Assembly (NCBI GenBank): GCA_041627475.1
Contig: JBFKQZ010000033.1
Coordinates: 1-18,237, forward strand
Source of the DNA: JBFGFG01 sp041627475
GTDB taxonomy: Bacteria > Actinomycetota > Nitriliruptoria > Nitriliruptorales > Nitriliruptoraceae
DNA length: 18,237 nucleotides
Reading direction: 5' to 3'
In this document: in pieces, positions 9,407 through 18,214 of the stretch
How positions within the stretch are numbered: the stretch's first letter is position 1
How the letters are laid out: every line of letters begins with the position of its first letter
Made by a program: the position numbers and the translations under genes
The notes under the pieces: generated by a model
What the model was told of the DNA's origin: nothing
The model's database searches: none
What the model saw: only the letters and a program-made list of their open reading frames with translations

Positions 9407-9763
9407 GTGCGCAAGATCGTCGTCGCGGACGACACCGAGGACATCCGAGTGATGCTCCGTCTGGTCCTGCAGGGGTCCTACGAGATCCTCGCGGAGGCAC
9501 CCGACGGCCGGACGGCCCTCGCCGAGTGGGAGGCGCACCGCGACGAGGTGTTCGCACTGGTGCTCGACCACAACATGCCGCACATGACCGGGCTCGACGT
9601 CGCCCGGCACGTGCTGGCCGAGCGGCCCGACATGCGGGTGGTGCTGTTCAGCGCGAACTGCAACGACCAGCTGCGAGCAGCTGCCGAGGAGGTCGGCGTC
9701 ACCGCGGTCCTCGGCAAGGAGCAGCTGATCGAGCTGGCCGTCCACCCCGCCCTCGCAGCCTGA
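9407..9763 (+). CDS. Stand-alone response-regulator receiver domain protein
   Basis: This 118-aa protein consists of a single CheY-like receiver domain with no output domain. The phospho-acceptor set is intact: acidic pair D8/D9 (VADDTED), phosphorylation site D54 (LVLDHNMPHMTG), switch S82 (LFSANC) and K104 (VLGKEQ). It should be phosphorylated by a histidine kinase and act by protein contact, since it has no DNA-binding domain. No kinase gene is in the window. It lies between uvrC and rapZ, genes that are directly adjacent in mycobacteria, so it looks like an insertion into that conserved block. The GTG start has a GAGG ribosome-binding site 5 nt upstream. The short C terminus (VHPALAA) ends with the fold. 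Its partner and role are unknown. Confidence 0.93.
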   Translation: MRKIVVADDTEDIRVMLRLVLQGSYEILAEAPDGRTALAEWEAHRDEVFALVLDHNMPHMTGLDVARHVLAERPDMRVVLFSANCNDQLRAAAEEVGVTAVLGKEQLIELAVHPALAA

Positions 9764-9792
9764 CCTCACGCGGTCCCCGCTGGCGGGTTCAT

Positions 9793-9822
9793 TAGGCTCG
9801 CGGCCACGAGTCGAGGCAGGGG
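9793..9822 (+). promoter_or_regulatory. Predicted promoter and ribosome-binding site of rapZ
   Basis: ATTAGGCTCG contains TAGGCT (9793-9798), a TAnnnT -10 in otherwise GC-rich DNA. GAGGCAGGGG (9813-9822) is the ribosome-binding site for GTG 9830. No convincing -35 is seen. This would start the rapZ-yvcK-whiA operon. Confidence 0.5.
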
Positions 9823-9829
9823 CACGAGC

Positions 9830-10735
9830 GTGGACGAGTCCGAGGACGTGCCGGGCACGCCCGCGGCGCAGCCGGAGGTCGTCGTCATCACCGGCATGTC
9901 CGGCGCAGGCCGGACGAACGTCGCCAAGGTGCTCGAGGACGAGGACTACTTCGTCGTCGACAACCTGCCGCCCCCGCTGATCAAGCGGGTCGTCGAGCTC
10001 GCCTTCGCACCGGGGTCGTCGGTCACCCGACTCGCGCTGGTGGCCGACGTGCGTGGTCGCGAGTTCTTCTCGGAGCTGGCCAGCTCGGTGCACGAGCTGC
10101 AGCAGGGGCACGAGGCCAACGTCCGGCTGGTCTTCCTCGAGGCGAGCGACAACACGCTCGCGAGTCGATTCAACGAGACCCGTCGCCGTCACCCCGCTGC
10201 GGAGGAGGGCGACGACGTCCGTGACGGCATCGAGCGGGAACGGGCGCTGCTGGCCGACCTGCGGGGCCAGGCCGACCTCATCATCGACACGTCCGACACG
10301 AACGTCCACGAGCTGCGCGACCGTGTCACCAACCTGCTCGGTCGCTCCGACACGGGCCGGCTGCGGGTGAAGGTGATGTCGTTCGGCTTCAAGTACGGCT
10401 CCCCGCGGGAGGCGGAGGTCGTCGTCGACGTCCGCTTCCTCCCCAACCCGCACTGGATCGAGGAGCTGCGCGACCACAACGGGCTCCAGCAGCCGGTGCG
10501 CGACTTCGTCCTCGGCCACGACGGGACGGGCCCGTTCCTCGAGCGCTTCAAGTCCCTGCTCGACGTGCTGGTCCCGGGCTACGAGAGCGAGGGCAAGCGC
10601 TACCTGACCATCGGGGTCGGCTGTACCGGCGGCAAGCACCGCTCGGTCGCCATCGCAGAGGAGGTCGGTGCGCACCTGGCGGGGCACGAGGGACTCCACG
10701 TGCGGGTCGCCCACCGAGACCTGGGCAACGAGTGA
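9830..10735 (+). CDS. rapZ: RapZ-family nucleotide-binding protein (YvcJ family)
   Basis: The 301-aa protein has the N-terminal P-loop (GMSGAGRT, 22-29), the conserved VVDNLPPPLI motif (42-51), DTSDTNVHELR in the middle and the C-terminal GCTGGKHRSV motif typical of RapZ. In E. coli RapZ is an RNA-binding adaptor controlling GlmS levels; in Gram-positives the homologue YvcJ binds and hydrolyses nucleotides, and its target here is not known. The P-loop Lys is Arg (R28), which I recall also for mycobacterial and Streptomyces homologues. The first 15 residues are an acidic, Pro-rich extension. It heads the conserved rapZ-yvcK-whiA operon and overlaps yvcK by 4 nt (GTGA). Confidence 0.96.
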   Translation: MDESEDVPGTPAAQPEVVVITGMSGAGRTNVAKVLEDEDYFVVDNLPPPLIKRVVELAFAPGSSVTRLALVADVRGREFFSELASSVHELQQGHEANVRLVFLEASDNTLASRFNETRRRHPAAEEGDDVRDGIERERALLADLRGQADLIIDTSDTNVHELRDRVTNLLGRSDTGRLRVKVMSFGFKYGSPREAEVVVDVRFLPNPHWIEELRDHNGLQQPVRDFVLGHDGTGPFLERFKSLLDVLVPGYESEGKRYLTIGVGCTGGKHRSVAIAEEVGAHLAGHEGLHVRVAHRDLGNE

Positions 10736-11643
10736 CCGCCGTGGACCCGGTCTTCCCGCACGCCGTGGCCGTGGGCGGTGGCCACGGGCAGGCGCGCACG
10801 CTGCGTGCCCTGCGCACCATCGCGGAGCACGTCACGGCCATCGCGACCGTCGCCGACGACGGCGGCTCGTCCGGACGGCTCCGCCGGGAGCTCGGCGTCC
10901 TGCCACCCGGTGACATGCGCATGGCGTTCAGTGCCCTGACGGAGTCCGACATCGCCGAGCTGCTGGAGCACCGCTTCCGTGGCGGGTCGCTCGACGGCCA
11001 CGCCGTCGGGAACCTGGTGATGGTGGCGCTGGCCGAGCTCGAGGGCGGGATCGTCGGTGGCATGGACCGGCTCGCCCGCATGCTGCAGCTGCCGCACCGC
11101 GTGCTGCCGTCCACCGAGGCGGACGTCCAGCTGCGCGCCACCGGGCCAGACGGCCCGGTGGTCGGGCAGGCAGCCGTCGCCGTCACGGCGGGCATCCGCG
11201 ACCTGGAGCTGGTCGGGGAGGACGTGACCGCCTGCCCGGCCGCCGTCGCGGCCATCGAGGCGGCCGACCTCATCGTGCTCGGGCCGGGCTCGGTCTGCAC
11301 CTCGGTCCTGCCCAACCTGCTCGTGCCCGGGATCGGGGAGGCCCTCGCCGCGGCACGGGCACCGCGCGTGCTCGTCGCGAACCTCGACGAGCAGACCGGG
11401 GAGGGCGAGGGGCGGTCGATCGCGGACCCCGTCCGGATGCTGACCGCCGCCGTCCCCGACCTGCTCGTCGACCACGTGCTCGTCCACGACGGACCGGCCC
11501 CGGCCACGGGACGCCCACCGCTCCGTGCCGACGACGAGCTCGCGATGCTCGTCGGCACCGTGCGTGCCGCGGACCTGCTCGGGGAACGCGGCGGGCACGA
11601 CCCGGAGGCACTCGCCGCGACCCTGCGACGAGTGGCTGCCTGA
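10732..11643 (+). CDS. yvcK: YvcK/CofD-like gluconeogenesis factor
   Basis: The 303-aa protein belongs to the YvcK (CofD-like) family, which binds UDP-sugars and in Bacillus and mycobacteria (CuvA) is needed for normal growth and cell shape on gluconeogenic carbon. Family motifs are GGGHG (15-19), ADDGGSSGRLR (41-51), PPGDMR (58-63), the central GHAVGNLVMVAL and the PGSVCTSVLPNL loop (about 185-196). It starts at GTG 10732, overlapping the rapZ stop (GTGA); a second GTG at 10741 is possible but less well placed. Length is near the lower end for the family. It stops directly before the whiA start with no gap, so the three genes are probably translated in a coupled way. Confidence 0.95.
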   Translation: MTAVDPVFPHAVAVGGGHGQARTLRALRTIAEHVTAIATVADDGGSSGRLRRELGVLPPGDMRMAFSALTESDIAELLEHRFRGGSLDGHAVGNLVMVALAELEGGIVGGMDRLARMLQLPHRVLPSTEADVQLRATGPDGPVVGQAAVAVTAGIRDLELVGEDVTACPAAVAAIEAADLIVLGPGSVCTSVLPNLLVPGIGEALAAARAPRVLVANLDEQTGEGEGRSIADPVRMLTAAVPDLLVDHVLVHDGPAPATGRPPLRADDELAMLVGTVRAADLLGERGGHDPEALAATLRRVAA

Positions 11644-12567
11644 GTGGCGGGGACGACCGACGAGGTGCGCCAGGAGCTGGCCGCGCTGCCGCTCGACGCC
11701 CCGATGGTGCCGGCCGAACTGGCGGCCCTGCTACGGACCGCGGGACGCCTCGCACGGGACTCGCAGGGGCTGCGTCTCGAGCTGCAGACCACGACCGGCG
11801 CCACCGTGCGTCGGGCCCACACGCTGCTGCGCCACCTGGGGGCGACGCCGACCCTGGTCGTCCGCGAGGCGACCAACGTCGAGCAGCGGACGTACGGGGT
11901 GGTGCTCGCGCCACCGGCCGCTGCCGCCGTGGGCCGTCGTCTGGGCCTGCTCGACGACGACGGCCGTCCGGTGGGCACCGCACCCGACGACCAGGTCACG
12001 CACCCCGCAGCGATGGTCCGCGGCGCCCTGCTCGGTGGCGGGTCGGTCTCGGGCCCGCGACGCCCGCCGCACCTGGAGGTGCGCACGACGCATCGGGACA
12101 CGGCCGAGCAGCTGGCCGACGCGGTCGAGGCACTCGTGGACGCCCGCCCGTCGGTGGGCGAGACGCGGGGTGGGCACCGGGCCGTGCTGAAGTCGCGGGT
12201 CGCCATCGCGGACCTGCTCGGCGCCGTCGGTGCCACCAATGCCTACATCGCCCACGAGGAGCAGCTGGTCCGGCGCGAGGTCCGGGCCGAGGCGCAGCGG
12301 CTCGCCAACGCCGACGCCGCCAACGTGCGTCGCGCCGTCGCGGCGGCGAGCGACCAGGTGCGCCTGGTCGAGCACGCCGTGGACGTGCTCGGCTGGGACG
12401 TCCTCGGGCAGGACCTCCGCGACGTCGCCCTCGCACGGCTCGCGAACCCCTCGGCCTCGCTGGCCGAACTGGGTCAGCTCTGCGACCCACCCGTCGGCAA
12501 GTCCGCGGTGCACCGCCGGCTGAGCCGGCTCCGGCAGCTCGTCGAGGACGCCGCGTCCGGCGGCTGA
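11644..12567 (+). CDS. whiA: WhiA-family DNA-binding regulator
   Basis: The 307-aa protein is WhiA, conserved in Gram-positive bacteria. In Streptomyces it works with WhiB to switch on sporulation septation genes; elsewhere it affects division and chromosome segregation. The N-terminal two-thirds resembles a degenerate LAGLIDADG homing-endonuclease fold, with the residual motif MVRGALLGGGSVSGP (124-138). The C terminus holds the helix-turn-helix (about 265-305), with SLAELGQLCDPPVGKSAVHRR before RLSRLRQL. RLANADAANVRRAV (about 219-232) is another family hallmark. It begins at GTG 11644 immediately after the yvcK stop. It is slightly short against the usual 320-330 residues but all core regions are present. 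No terminator is obvious in the 90 nt before gap. Confidence 0.95.
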   Translation: MAGTTDEVRQELAALPLDAPMVPAELAALLRTAGRLARDSQGLRLELQTTTGATVRRAHTLLRHLGATPTLVVREATNVEQRTYGVVLAPPAAAAVGRRLGLLDDDGRPVGTAPDDQVTHPAAMVRGALLGGGSVSGPRRPPHLEVRTTHRDTAEQLADAVEALVDARPSVGETRGGHRAVLKSRVAIADLLGAVGATNAYIAHEEQLVRREVRAEAQRLANADAANVRRAVAAASDQVRLVEHAVDVLGWDVLGQDLRDVALARLANPSASLAELGQLCDPPVGKSAVHRRLSRLRQLVEDAASGG

Positions 12568-12603
12568 GTCGCGAACGGCCTTCATCTGACCGGGGACGCC
12601 CGC

Positions 12604-12650
12604 TAGCGTCGAGCCCGTCACCGACAACTCCCAACGTCACCACCAAGGAG
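12604..12650 (+). promoter_or_regulatory. Predicted promoter and ribosome-binding site of gap
   Basis: TAGCGT (12604-12609) fits the local -10 pattern. TTCATC (12581-12586) lies 17 nt upstream as a weak -35. The ribosome-binding site AAGGAG (12645-12650) is 7 nt from ATG 12658, one of the best in the window, as expected for a strongly expressed glycolytic gene. The leader would be about 40 nt. Confidence 0.5.
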
Positions 12651-12657
12651 CCCACCC

Positions 12658-13658
12658 ATGGGTCTGCGCGTCGCCGTCAACGGTTTCGGCCGGATCGGCA
12701 GGAACCTCTTCCGCGCCACCAAGCAGCAGGGTCTCGATGTCGACTTCGTCGCCGTCAACGACCTGACCGACCCGGCCAGCCTCGCGCTGCTGCTGAAGTA
12801 CGACTCGATCCACGGGAAGTACCCGGGCTCGGTCGAGGTCGGTGACGACGGGCTCGTCGTGGACGGCGACGAGCTGAAGGTGCTGTCGGAGCGCGACCCC
12901 GCGAACCTGCCGTGGGCCGACCTCGGCGTCGACATCGTCGTGGAGTCCACCGGCTTCTTCACCGCACGCCCCGACGCGTCCAAGCACCTCGAGGCCGGTG
13001 CGAAGAAGGTCATCATCTCGGCCCCCGCCAAGGACCCCGACGTCACCGTCGTCCTCGGCGCCAACCACGACGACTACGACCCGGCGTCGCACGACATCAT
13101 CTCCAACGCCTCGTGCACCACGAACTCCGTCGTCCCCATGGCGAAGGTCCTCGACGAGGCCTTCGGCATCGAGAAGGGCCTGATGACGACGGTCCACGCC
13201 TACACCGGTGACCAGAACATCCACGACGCCCCCCACAAGGACCCGCGTCGTGCGCGTGCGGCCGCCATGTCGATCGTCCCGACGACGACGGGTGCCGCGC
13301 GGGCCGCAGCGCTCGCCCTGCCCCAGGTGAAGGGCAAGCTGGACGGCGGTGCCCTGCGCGTGCCGATCCCGGACGGCTCGATCACCGACCTGACCCTGAA
13401 CCTGTCGCGCGACGTCACCGTCGACGAGGTCAACGCCGCCTTCAAGGCCGCGGCCGAGGGTGAGCTCAAGGGCATCCTGCAGTACTCGGAGGAGCCGCTG
13501 GTCTCGATCGACATCGTCGGCAACCCCCACAGCTGCATCTTCGACGCGCCGTCGACGCTCGCGATCGGCAACCTCGTCAAGGTCATGGGGTGGTACGACA
13601 ACGAGTGGGGCTACAGCAGCCGCCTCGCGGAGCTCGTCGTCCGGGTGGGCGCATCGCT

Positions 13659-13662
<4 letters not shown>
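12658..13662 (+). CDS. gap: Type I glyceraldehyde-3-phosphate dehydrogenase
   Basis: The 334-aa enzyme converts glyceraldehyde 3-phosphate, NAD and phosphate to 1,3-bisphosphoglycerate and NADH in glycolysis, and can run in reverse in gluconeogenesis. It has the N-terminal Rossmann motif VNGFGRIGRN (7-16), catalytic C153 in SNASCTTNSV, partner H180 in TTVHAYTGDQN, and the C-terminal WYDNEWGYSSR. Length is typical. The N34-D35 region (AVNDL) resembles NAD-using glycolytic enzymes rather than NADP-specific ones. It starts at ATG 12658 with a strong ribosome-binding site. Its stop overlaps the pgk start (GTGA), giving a coupled gap-pgk operon. Confidence 0.98.
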
Positions 13663-14852
<1,190 letters not shown>

Positions 14853-15000
14853 CGCTGCGGCGGGGGACGACGGCCGCCATGTATACGCACCGTCGACACG
14901 TGGTACGTCCGGTGCGGACCGCCCCGCACGACCACCCGCGGTCCCCGGGCGCCCGACTGGCCCGGTGTCCTCCCGCACGCGACTCCACACAGGAGCACAA
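14853..15000 (+). promoter_or_regulatory. pgk-csbD spacer with hairpins and a csbD ribosome-binding site
   Basis: This 148-nt spacer contains a short A/T-rich palindrome GTATAC (14881-14886) and a 6-bp hairpin GTGCGG / CCGCAC (14912-14929), which may be a weak pgk terminator or a leader structure. The csbD ribosome-binding site AGGAG (14991-14995) lies 5 nt before GTG 15001. It can pair with GTGTCCT (14965-14971) in a bulged 7-bp stem, which might mask it. No TAnnnT -10 like those of other genes here is clear, so csbD may use another sigma factor or read-through from pgk. Confidence 0.35.
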
Positions 15001-15204
15001 GTGAGCACCGAGACCGAGAAGTTGAAGGGCAGCGTCAAGGAAGCCGCAGGCGACCTCGTCGGCGACGACGAGCTGCAGACCGAGGGCGAGCAGCAGCAGA
15101 AGAAGGCTCGCAAGGCCGAGGAGGCCCAGGAGCTGCAGGAGAAGGCCGAGGAGAAGGCCCAGCAGGCCGCCGGCCACGCTGGCGCCGAGAAGCAGGCCAG
15201 CTGA
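15001..15204 (+). CDS. CsbD-like small stress-response protein
   Basis: The 67-aa hydrophilic protein begins at GTG 15001 with AGGAG 5 nt upstream. The first 30 residues match the CsbD pattern (KLKGSVKEAAGDLVGDDELQ then TEGEQQQ). The rest is a Lys/Glu/Gln/Ala-rich helix (about 28-58) with no cysteine or aromatic residue. CsbD proteins are small general-stress proteins (under sigma-B in Bacillus subtilis) whose biochemical role is not settled. It lies between pgk and tpiA and is followed by a strong terminator, so it may be a separately controlled unit. Longer in-frame extensions upstream overlap pgk and are unlikely. Confidence 0.85.
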   Translation: MSTETEKLKGSVKEAAGDLVGDDELQTEGEQQQKKARKAEEAQELQEKAEEKAQQAAGHAGAEKQAS

Positions 15205-15226
15205 CGCCCGTCGCGCACGACCACGC

Positions 15227-15253
15227 CGGACCCACCCCCCGCGGGTGGGTCCG
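15227..15253 (+). terminator. Hairpin terminator after csbD
   Basis: CGGACCCACCC / GGGTGGGTCCG is a perfect 11-bp stem with a 5-nt loop, starting 23 nt after the csbD stop. There is no T-tract. It separates csbD from tpiA, which then needs its own promoter at 15270. Confidence 0.75.
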
Positions 15254-15269
15254 CGTCGTCGTGGCGCTC

Positions 15270-15305
15270 TAGGCTGCCGGGACGAGCCCCACGACCACAC
15301 GAGGA
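15270..15305 (+). promoter_or_regulatory. Predicted promoter and ribosome-binding site of tpiA
   Basis: TAGGCT (15270-15275) is the same -10 hexamer as upstream of rapZ. It lies just after the csbD terminator. No good -35 is seen, since that position falls in the terminator stem. GAGGA (15301-15305) is the ribosome-binding site, 4 nt before ATG 15310. Confidence 0.5.
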
Positions 15306-15309
15306 CCCG

Positions 15310-16083
15310 ATGACCGACCGCCGCCCGATCGTCGCCGGCAACTGGAAGATGCACAAGGACCACCTGGAGGCCGTGCAGCTCGTCCAGAAGCTCGGGTACG
15401 TGCTGGACGAGGAGGACCACGACGGGCAGGACGTCGTGGTGTGTCCGCCGTTCGTCTCGCTGCGCTCGGTGCAGACCGTGCTGGAGGCGGACCGCAACCC
15501 GATCCAGCTCGGGGCGCAGGACTGCCACCCCGAGGACTCGGGTGCGTTCACGGGCGAGGTGTCGGCCTCCATGCTCGTGCGGCTGGCCGTGAAGTACGTG
15601 ATCGCCGGGCACTCCGAGCGTCGACAGCTGTTCGGTGAGACCGACGAGGTCGTCAACCAGAAGGTCGCCGCGATCCAGCGGCACGGCATGCGGCCCATCC
15701 TCTGCGTGGGGGAGACCATCGACCAGCGCCGCGAGGGCGCCGCAGAGCAGGTCGTCGCGGACCAGCTGGCCGGGAGCCTGGCCGGCATCGAGGTCGAGGA
15801 CCCCGAGGCGCTCGTCGTGGCCTACGAGCCGATCTGGGCGATCGGCACGGGCGAGACCGCCACGCCGGACGACGCCCAGGCGATGTGCGCGCACGTGCGC
15901 GCCGTCCTCGCGGACCTCTACGACGACGACACGGCCGCCTCGGTCCGCGTCCAGTACGGCGGCTCCGTGAAGCCCGGCAACGTCCGCGAGCTGCTCGGCC
16001 AGGACGACATCGACGGGGCACTCGTCGGGGGTGCGAGCCTCACGGCCGATGACTTCGCGCTGATCGTCGGGTGGCGTCGCTGA
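15310..16083 (+). CDS. tpiA: Triose-phosphate isomerase
   Basis: The 257-aa TIM-barrel enzyme interconverts dihydroxyacetone phosphate and glyceraldehyde 3-phosphate, feeding Gap. Active-site residues are all present: K13 in GNWKMHK, H101 in AGHSERR and the catalytic base E173 in AYEPIWAIGTG. The phosphate-binding loops QYGGSVKPGN and GALVGGASL are near the C terminus. The length is standard. In many actinobacteria tpiA follows pgk directly and is followed by secG; here csbD intervenes upstream and a substrate-binding protein gene lies downstream, with no secG. Confidence 0.98.
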   Translation: MTDRRPIVAGNWKMHKDHLEAVQLVQKLGYVLDEEDHDGQDVVVCPPFVSLRSVQTVLEADRNPIQLGAQDCHPEDSGAFTGEVSASMLVRLAVKYVIAGHSERRQLFGETDEVVNQKVAAIQRHGMRPILCVGETIDQRREGAAEQVVADQLAGSLAGIEVEDPEALVVAYEPIWAIGTGETATPDDAQAMCAHVRAVLADLYDDDTAASVRVQYGGSVKPGNVRELLGQDDIDGALVGGASLTADDFALIVGWRR

Positions 16084-16100
16084 CACCCTCCGGGACCGCG

Positions 16101-16139
16101 CGTCCGATCGGACGATGACGGCCCCTCCCGTCGCGGGAG
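16101..16139 (+). terminator. Possible tpiA terminator region
   Basis: Eighteen nt after the tpiA stop there is a perfect 14-bp palindrome, CGTCCGATCGGACG (16101-16114). It is followed by a short hairpin CTCCCG / CGGGAG with a 3-nt loop (16125-16139). Together they may end the tpiA transcript, but the stems are short, there is no T-tract, and the first palindrome has no loop. It could instead be a regulator site for the next gene. Confidence 0.35.
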
Positions 16140-16210
16140 TCGCTGTGGTCGCGGTGCGCGCGTTCATCGCGCAGGCCGCGGAGCCTCCATGCAATCTGCG
16201 ACTGCAGTAG

Positions 16211-16277
16211 TAGGTTGCGCCAGCGCGGCGCGTCGGGGAATCCCCGGGGAGAGCGACCGCACCACCTGACGAAAGGA
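16211..16277 (+). promoter_or_regulatory. Predicted promoter, leader and ribosome-binding site of the substrate-binding protein gene
   Basis: TAGGTT (16211-16216), within the A/T-richer stretch CTGCAGTAGTAGGTTGCG, fits the local -10 pattern. The leader would be about 60 nt and can fold into small hairpins (GCGCC / GGCGC at 16217-16231, and GGGG / CCCC near 16235-16245). AAAGGA (16272-16277), 7 nt before GTG 16285, is a good ribosome-binding site. No clear -35 or named riboswitch is seen. Confidence 0.45.
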
Positions 16278-16284
16278 ACCGAAG

Positions 16285-18192
16285 GTGGCTTTGCAGAGGA
16301 AGTACGGAGCGCGCCTCATCGCGTCCGTCGCGGCTGTGGCGATGCTCGCCACGGCGTGTTCGAGCGAGGAAGACCCCGTCGACGACGGCGAGGAGACCGA
16401 GCAGACCGACGACGGCGCTGAGGACGAGGGCGAGGACGACGAGCAGGCTGCCGGCGAGGCCTCCTGCGGCACGACGGGCCTGATCTGGGCTCACGAGCAG
16501 ACGCCGCCCGACATGCACCTCGACGACCCGAACAACAACCTGTCGATCACCTCGTGGGTGCGTCAGTCGCTGTGGGAGGGTCTCTACGGCGTCAGCGCCG
16601 CGGGTGCCTTCTTCCCGGAGATGCTCGCGCAGGAGCTCGAGGTCGTCAGCAACGACGACGGCACTGTCACCTTCAACGGTGTCCTGCGTGATGGCCTGAC
16701 CTGGTCGGACGGCACGCCCGTCACGGCGCAGCAGATCGTCGACACCTACAACATCATCATGGAGGGCTACGAGTTCGGCGCCGAGGACCCGACGGCCAAC
16801 GCCGTCTACCTCACCGGTGACCGCACCGGCTACGACCTGATCCAGCCGGAGAACATCGAGGCGACCTCGGACACCGAGTTCAGCTTCACGATGGACCAGT
16901 TCTTCGCCGGTTACAAGGCGCTGTTCTCCGAGCTCTTCCCGACGCACGTCGTGGCTGACGCCGCGACGGCCAACGAGGCCTTCCGCAACTTCGAGGTGGA
17001 CGGCACCACGCTGCCCTCGACCGGCCCGATGCTCTTCGAGTCGCTCGAGCCCGAGGTCGCGGTCGAGCTCGTCACCAACGACAGCTACCACGGCTCCGTG
17101 TCGCCGGATGTCACCAACACCGGTGTCGCCTGCGTCACCGGCGTGACCGTGAACGTGGTCCCCGACACCGACGCGCAGGTCAACGCCCTGCAGGCCGGTG
17201 AGGCGGACTTCATCTTCGTCCAGCCGCAGCTGCAGTTCGAGGACGCCATCGCGTCCAACGAGGACTTCACCGTCGCGTCGGAGGCCGGTCCGGTCTTCGA
17301 GCACTGGGGTCTGAACCTGTACGACGACCACCTGCAGGACCCGCTCGTCCGTGAGGCGCTCGCGCTCGCCATGGACAAGGCGCAGGTCATGGAGGGTCTC
17401 TACACGCCGCTGTTCGGTGACTCGCTGCCCGCCGAGGGCCTGGGGAACACCTACTGGATGTCGAACCAGCCCGACTACGAGAACCACGCTGGTGACGCCG
17501 GCTACGGCGCCGGTGACACCGCTGGTGCGATCGCCAAGCTCGAGGAGGCCGGTTACGCCGACTCGGGTGACGGCATCTACGAGCACCCGGAGCGGGGTCG
17601 TCTGACGCTGCGCGTCGGCACCACGGGCGGCAACGCCCTGCGTGAGCTGCAGCAGGAGATCCTCCAGCAGCAGTTCGCCGCCGCTGGTATTGAGATCGTG
17701 ATCGACAACGTCGACGGTTCCGCCTACTTCGGTGAGAAGCCGTTCTCGGGTGCCGCCCTGGCCTGCGCCACGGGTACCCCGAGCGGTGAGACCTCCGGTG
17801 AGGGCGACGCTGCTGTCACCTCCGACTGCGACGTTTGGGACATCACCCAGTTCGCGTGGGTCGGCGGTCCGTGGCCGGGTGGCCAGTCGGCCTCCTACCG
17901 CTGCGGTTCGGGCAACAACCCGTACGGCTACTGCAACGAGAACTTCGACGAGAAGTCGATCGAGTGCGACGGCACGGTGGACGACGCTGAGCGCGCCGCC
18001 TGCTACAACGAGCTCGACACGTACGTGACCACGCTCGGCCCTGACGGCGACGGCCTCTTCATGCTGCCGCTGACCCAGAAGCCGACGTTCTACGCGTTCA
18101 GCAACCAGCGGCTCGTGAGCGCCGCGGTCGCGCCGGACGCCAACAGCGCCGGTCCGCTCGTCAACGTCGTGGACTTCCAGCCGCGCGGCTGA
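16285..18192 (+). CDS. Lipoprotein substrate-binding protein, ABC transporter family 5 (oligopeptide/dipeptide type)
   Basis: The 635-aa protein is a solute-binding component for import of peptides or similar compounds. It has a lipoprotein signal peptide with lipobox LATAC (lipidated C25), then a strongly acidic Asp/Glu linker (27-56) that would hold the binding domain away from the membrane. The family 5 body runs from about 95 to 630, with WEGLYGV (97-103), the LRDGLTWSDGTPVTAQ motif (134-149), FEHWGLNLYDD (338-348), PLVREALALAMDK (353-365) and NPYGYCNENFD (545-555). Eight mature cysteines (61, 283, 494, 515, 540, 550, 561, 573) suggest disulfides. Codons ending in T (ggt, cgt, gct) are more frequent than in neighbouring genes, as in highly expressed genes. 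The ligand cannot be deduced. A strong terminator follows, and no permease or ATPase gene lies inside the window. Confidence 0.94.
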   Translation: MALQRKYGARLIASVAAVAMLATACSSEEDPVDDGEETEQTDDGAEDEGEDDEQAAGEASCGTTGLIWAHEQTPPDMHLDDPNNNLSITSWVRQSLWEGLYGVSAAGAFFPEMLAQELEVVSNDDGTVTFNGVLRDGLTWSDGTPVTAQQIVDTYNIIMEGYEFGAEDPTANAVYLTGDRTGYDLIQPENIEATSDTEFSFTMDQFFAGYKALFSELFPTHVVADAATANEAFRNFEVDGTTLPSTGPMLFESLEPEVAVELVTNDSYHGSVSPDVTNTGVACVTGVTVNVVPDTDAQVNALQAGEADFIFVQPQLQFEDAIASNEDFTVASEAGPVFEHWGLNLYDDHLQDPLVREALALAMDKAQVMEGLYTPLFGDSLPAEGLGNTYWMSNQPDYENHAGDAGYGAGDTAGAIAKLEEAGYADSGDGIYEHPERGRLTLRVGTTGGNALRELQQEILQQQFAAAGIEIVIDNVDGSAYFGEKPFSGAALACATGTPSGETSGEGDAAVTSDCDVWDITQFAWVGGPWPGGQSASYRCGSGNNPYGYCNENFDEKSIECDGTVDDAERAACYNELDTYVTTLGPDGDGLFMLPLTQKPTFYAFSNQRLVSAAVAPDANSAGPLVNVVDFQPRG

Positions 18193-18214
18193 GTCCAGCA
18201 CGACACACGGCCGA

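Noticed and set aside
9850..9920. Loss of the P-loop lysine in RapZ (Arg at residue 28) as a sign of inactivation
   Set aside because: From memory, GAGR is the usual form in actinobacterial RapZ homologues, so it is a lineage trait rather than a defect.
6158..10714. A 1518-codon stop-free frame on the minus strand, running opposite uvrC, the receiver gene and rapZ
   Set aside because: Only its 3' part (to 7264) is the real mscS-like gene. The rest lacks any family motif and is the usual open antisense frame of GC-rich coding DNA.
14879..15004. A 41-codon upstream reading frame ending with a GTGA overlap on the csbD start
   Set aside because: It has no ribosome-binding site. About a quarter of its codons end in A or T, unlike real genes here, and the peptide is Arg/Pro/His-rich without pattern. 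The overlap is probably chance.
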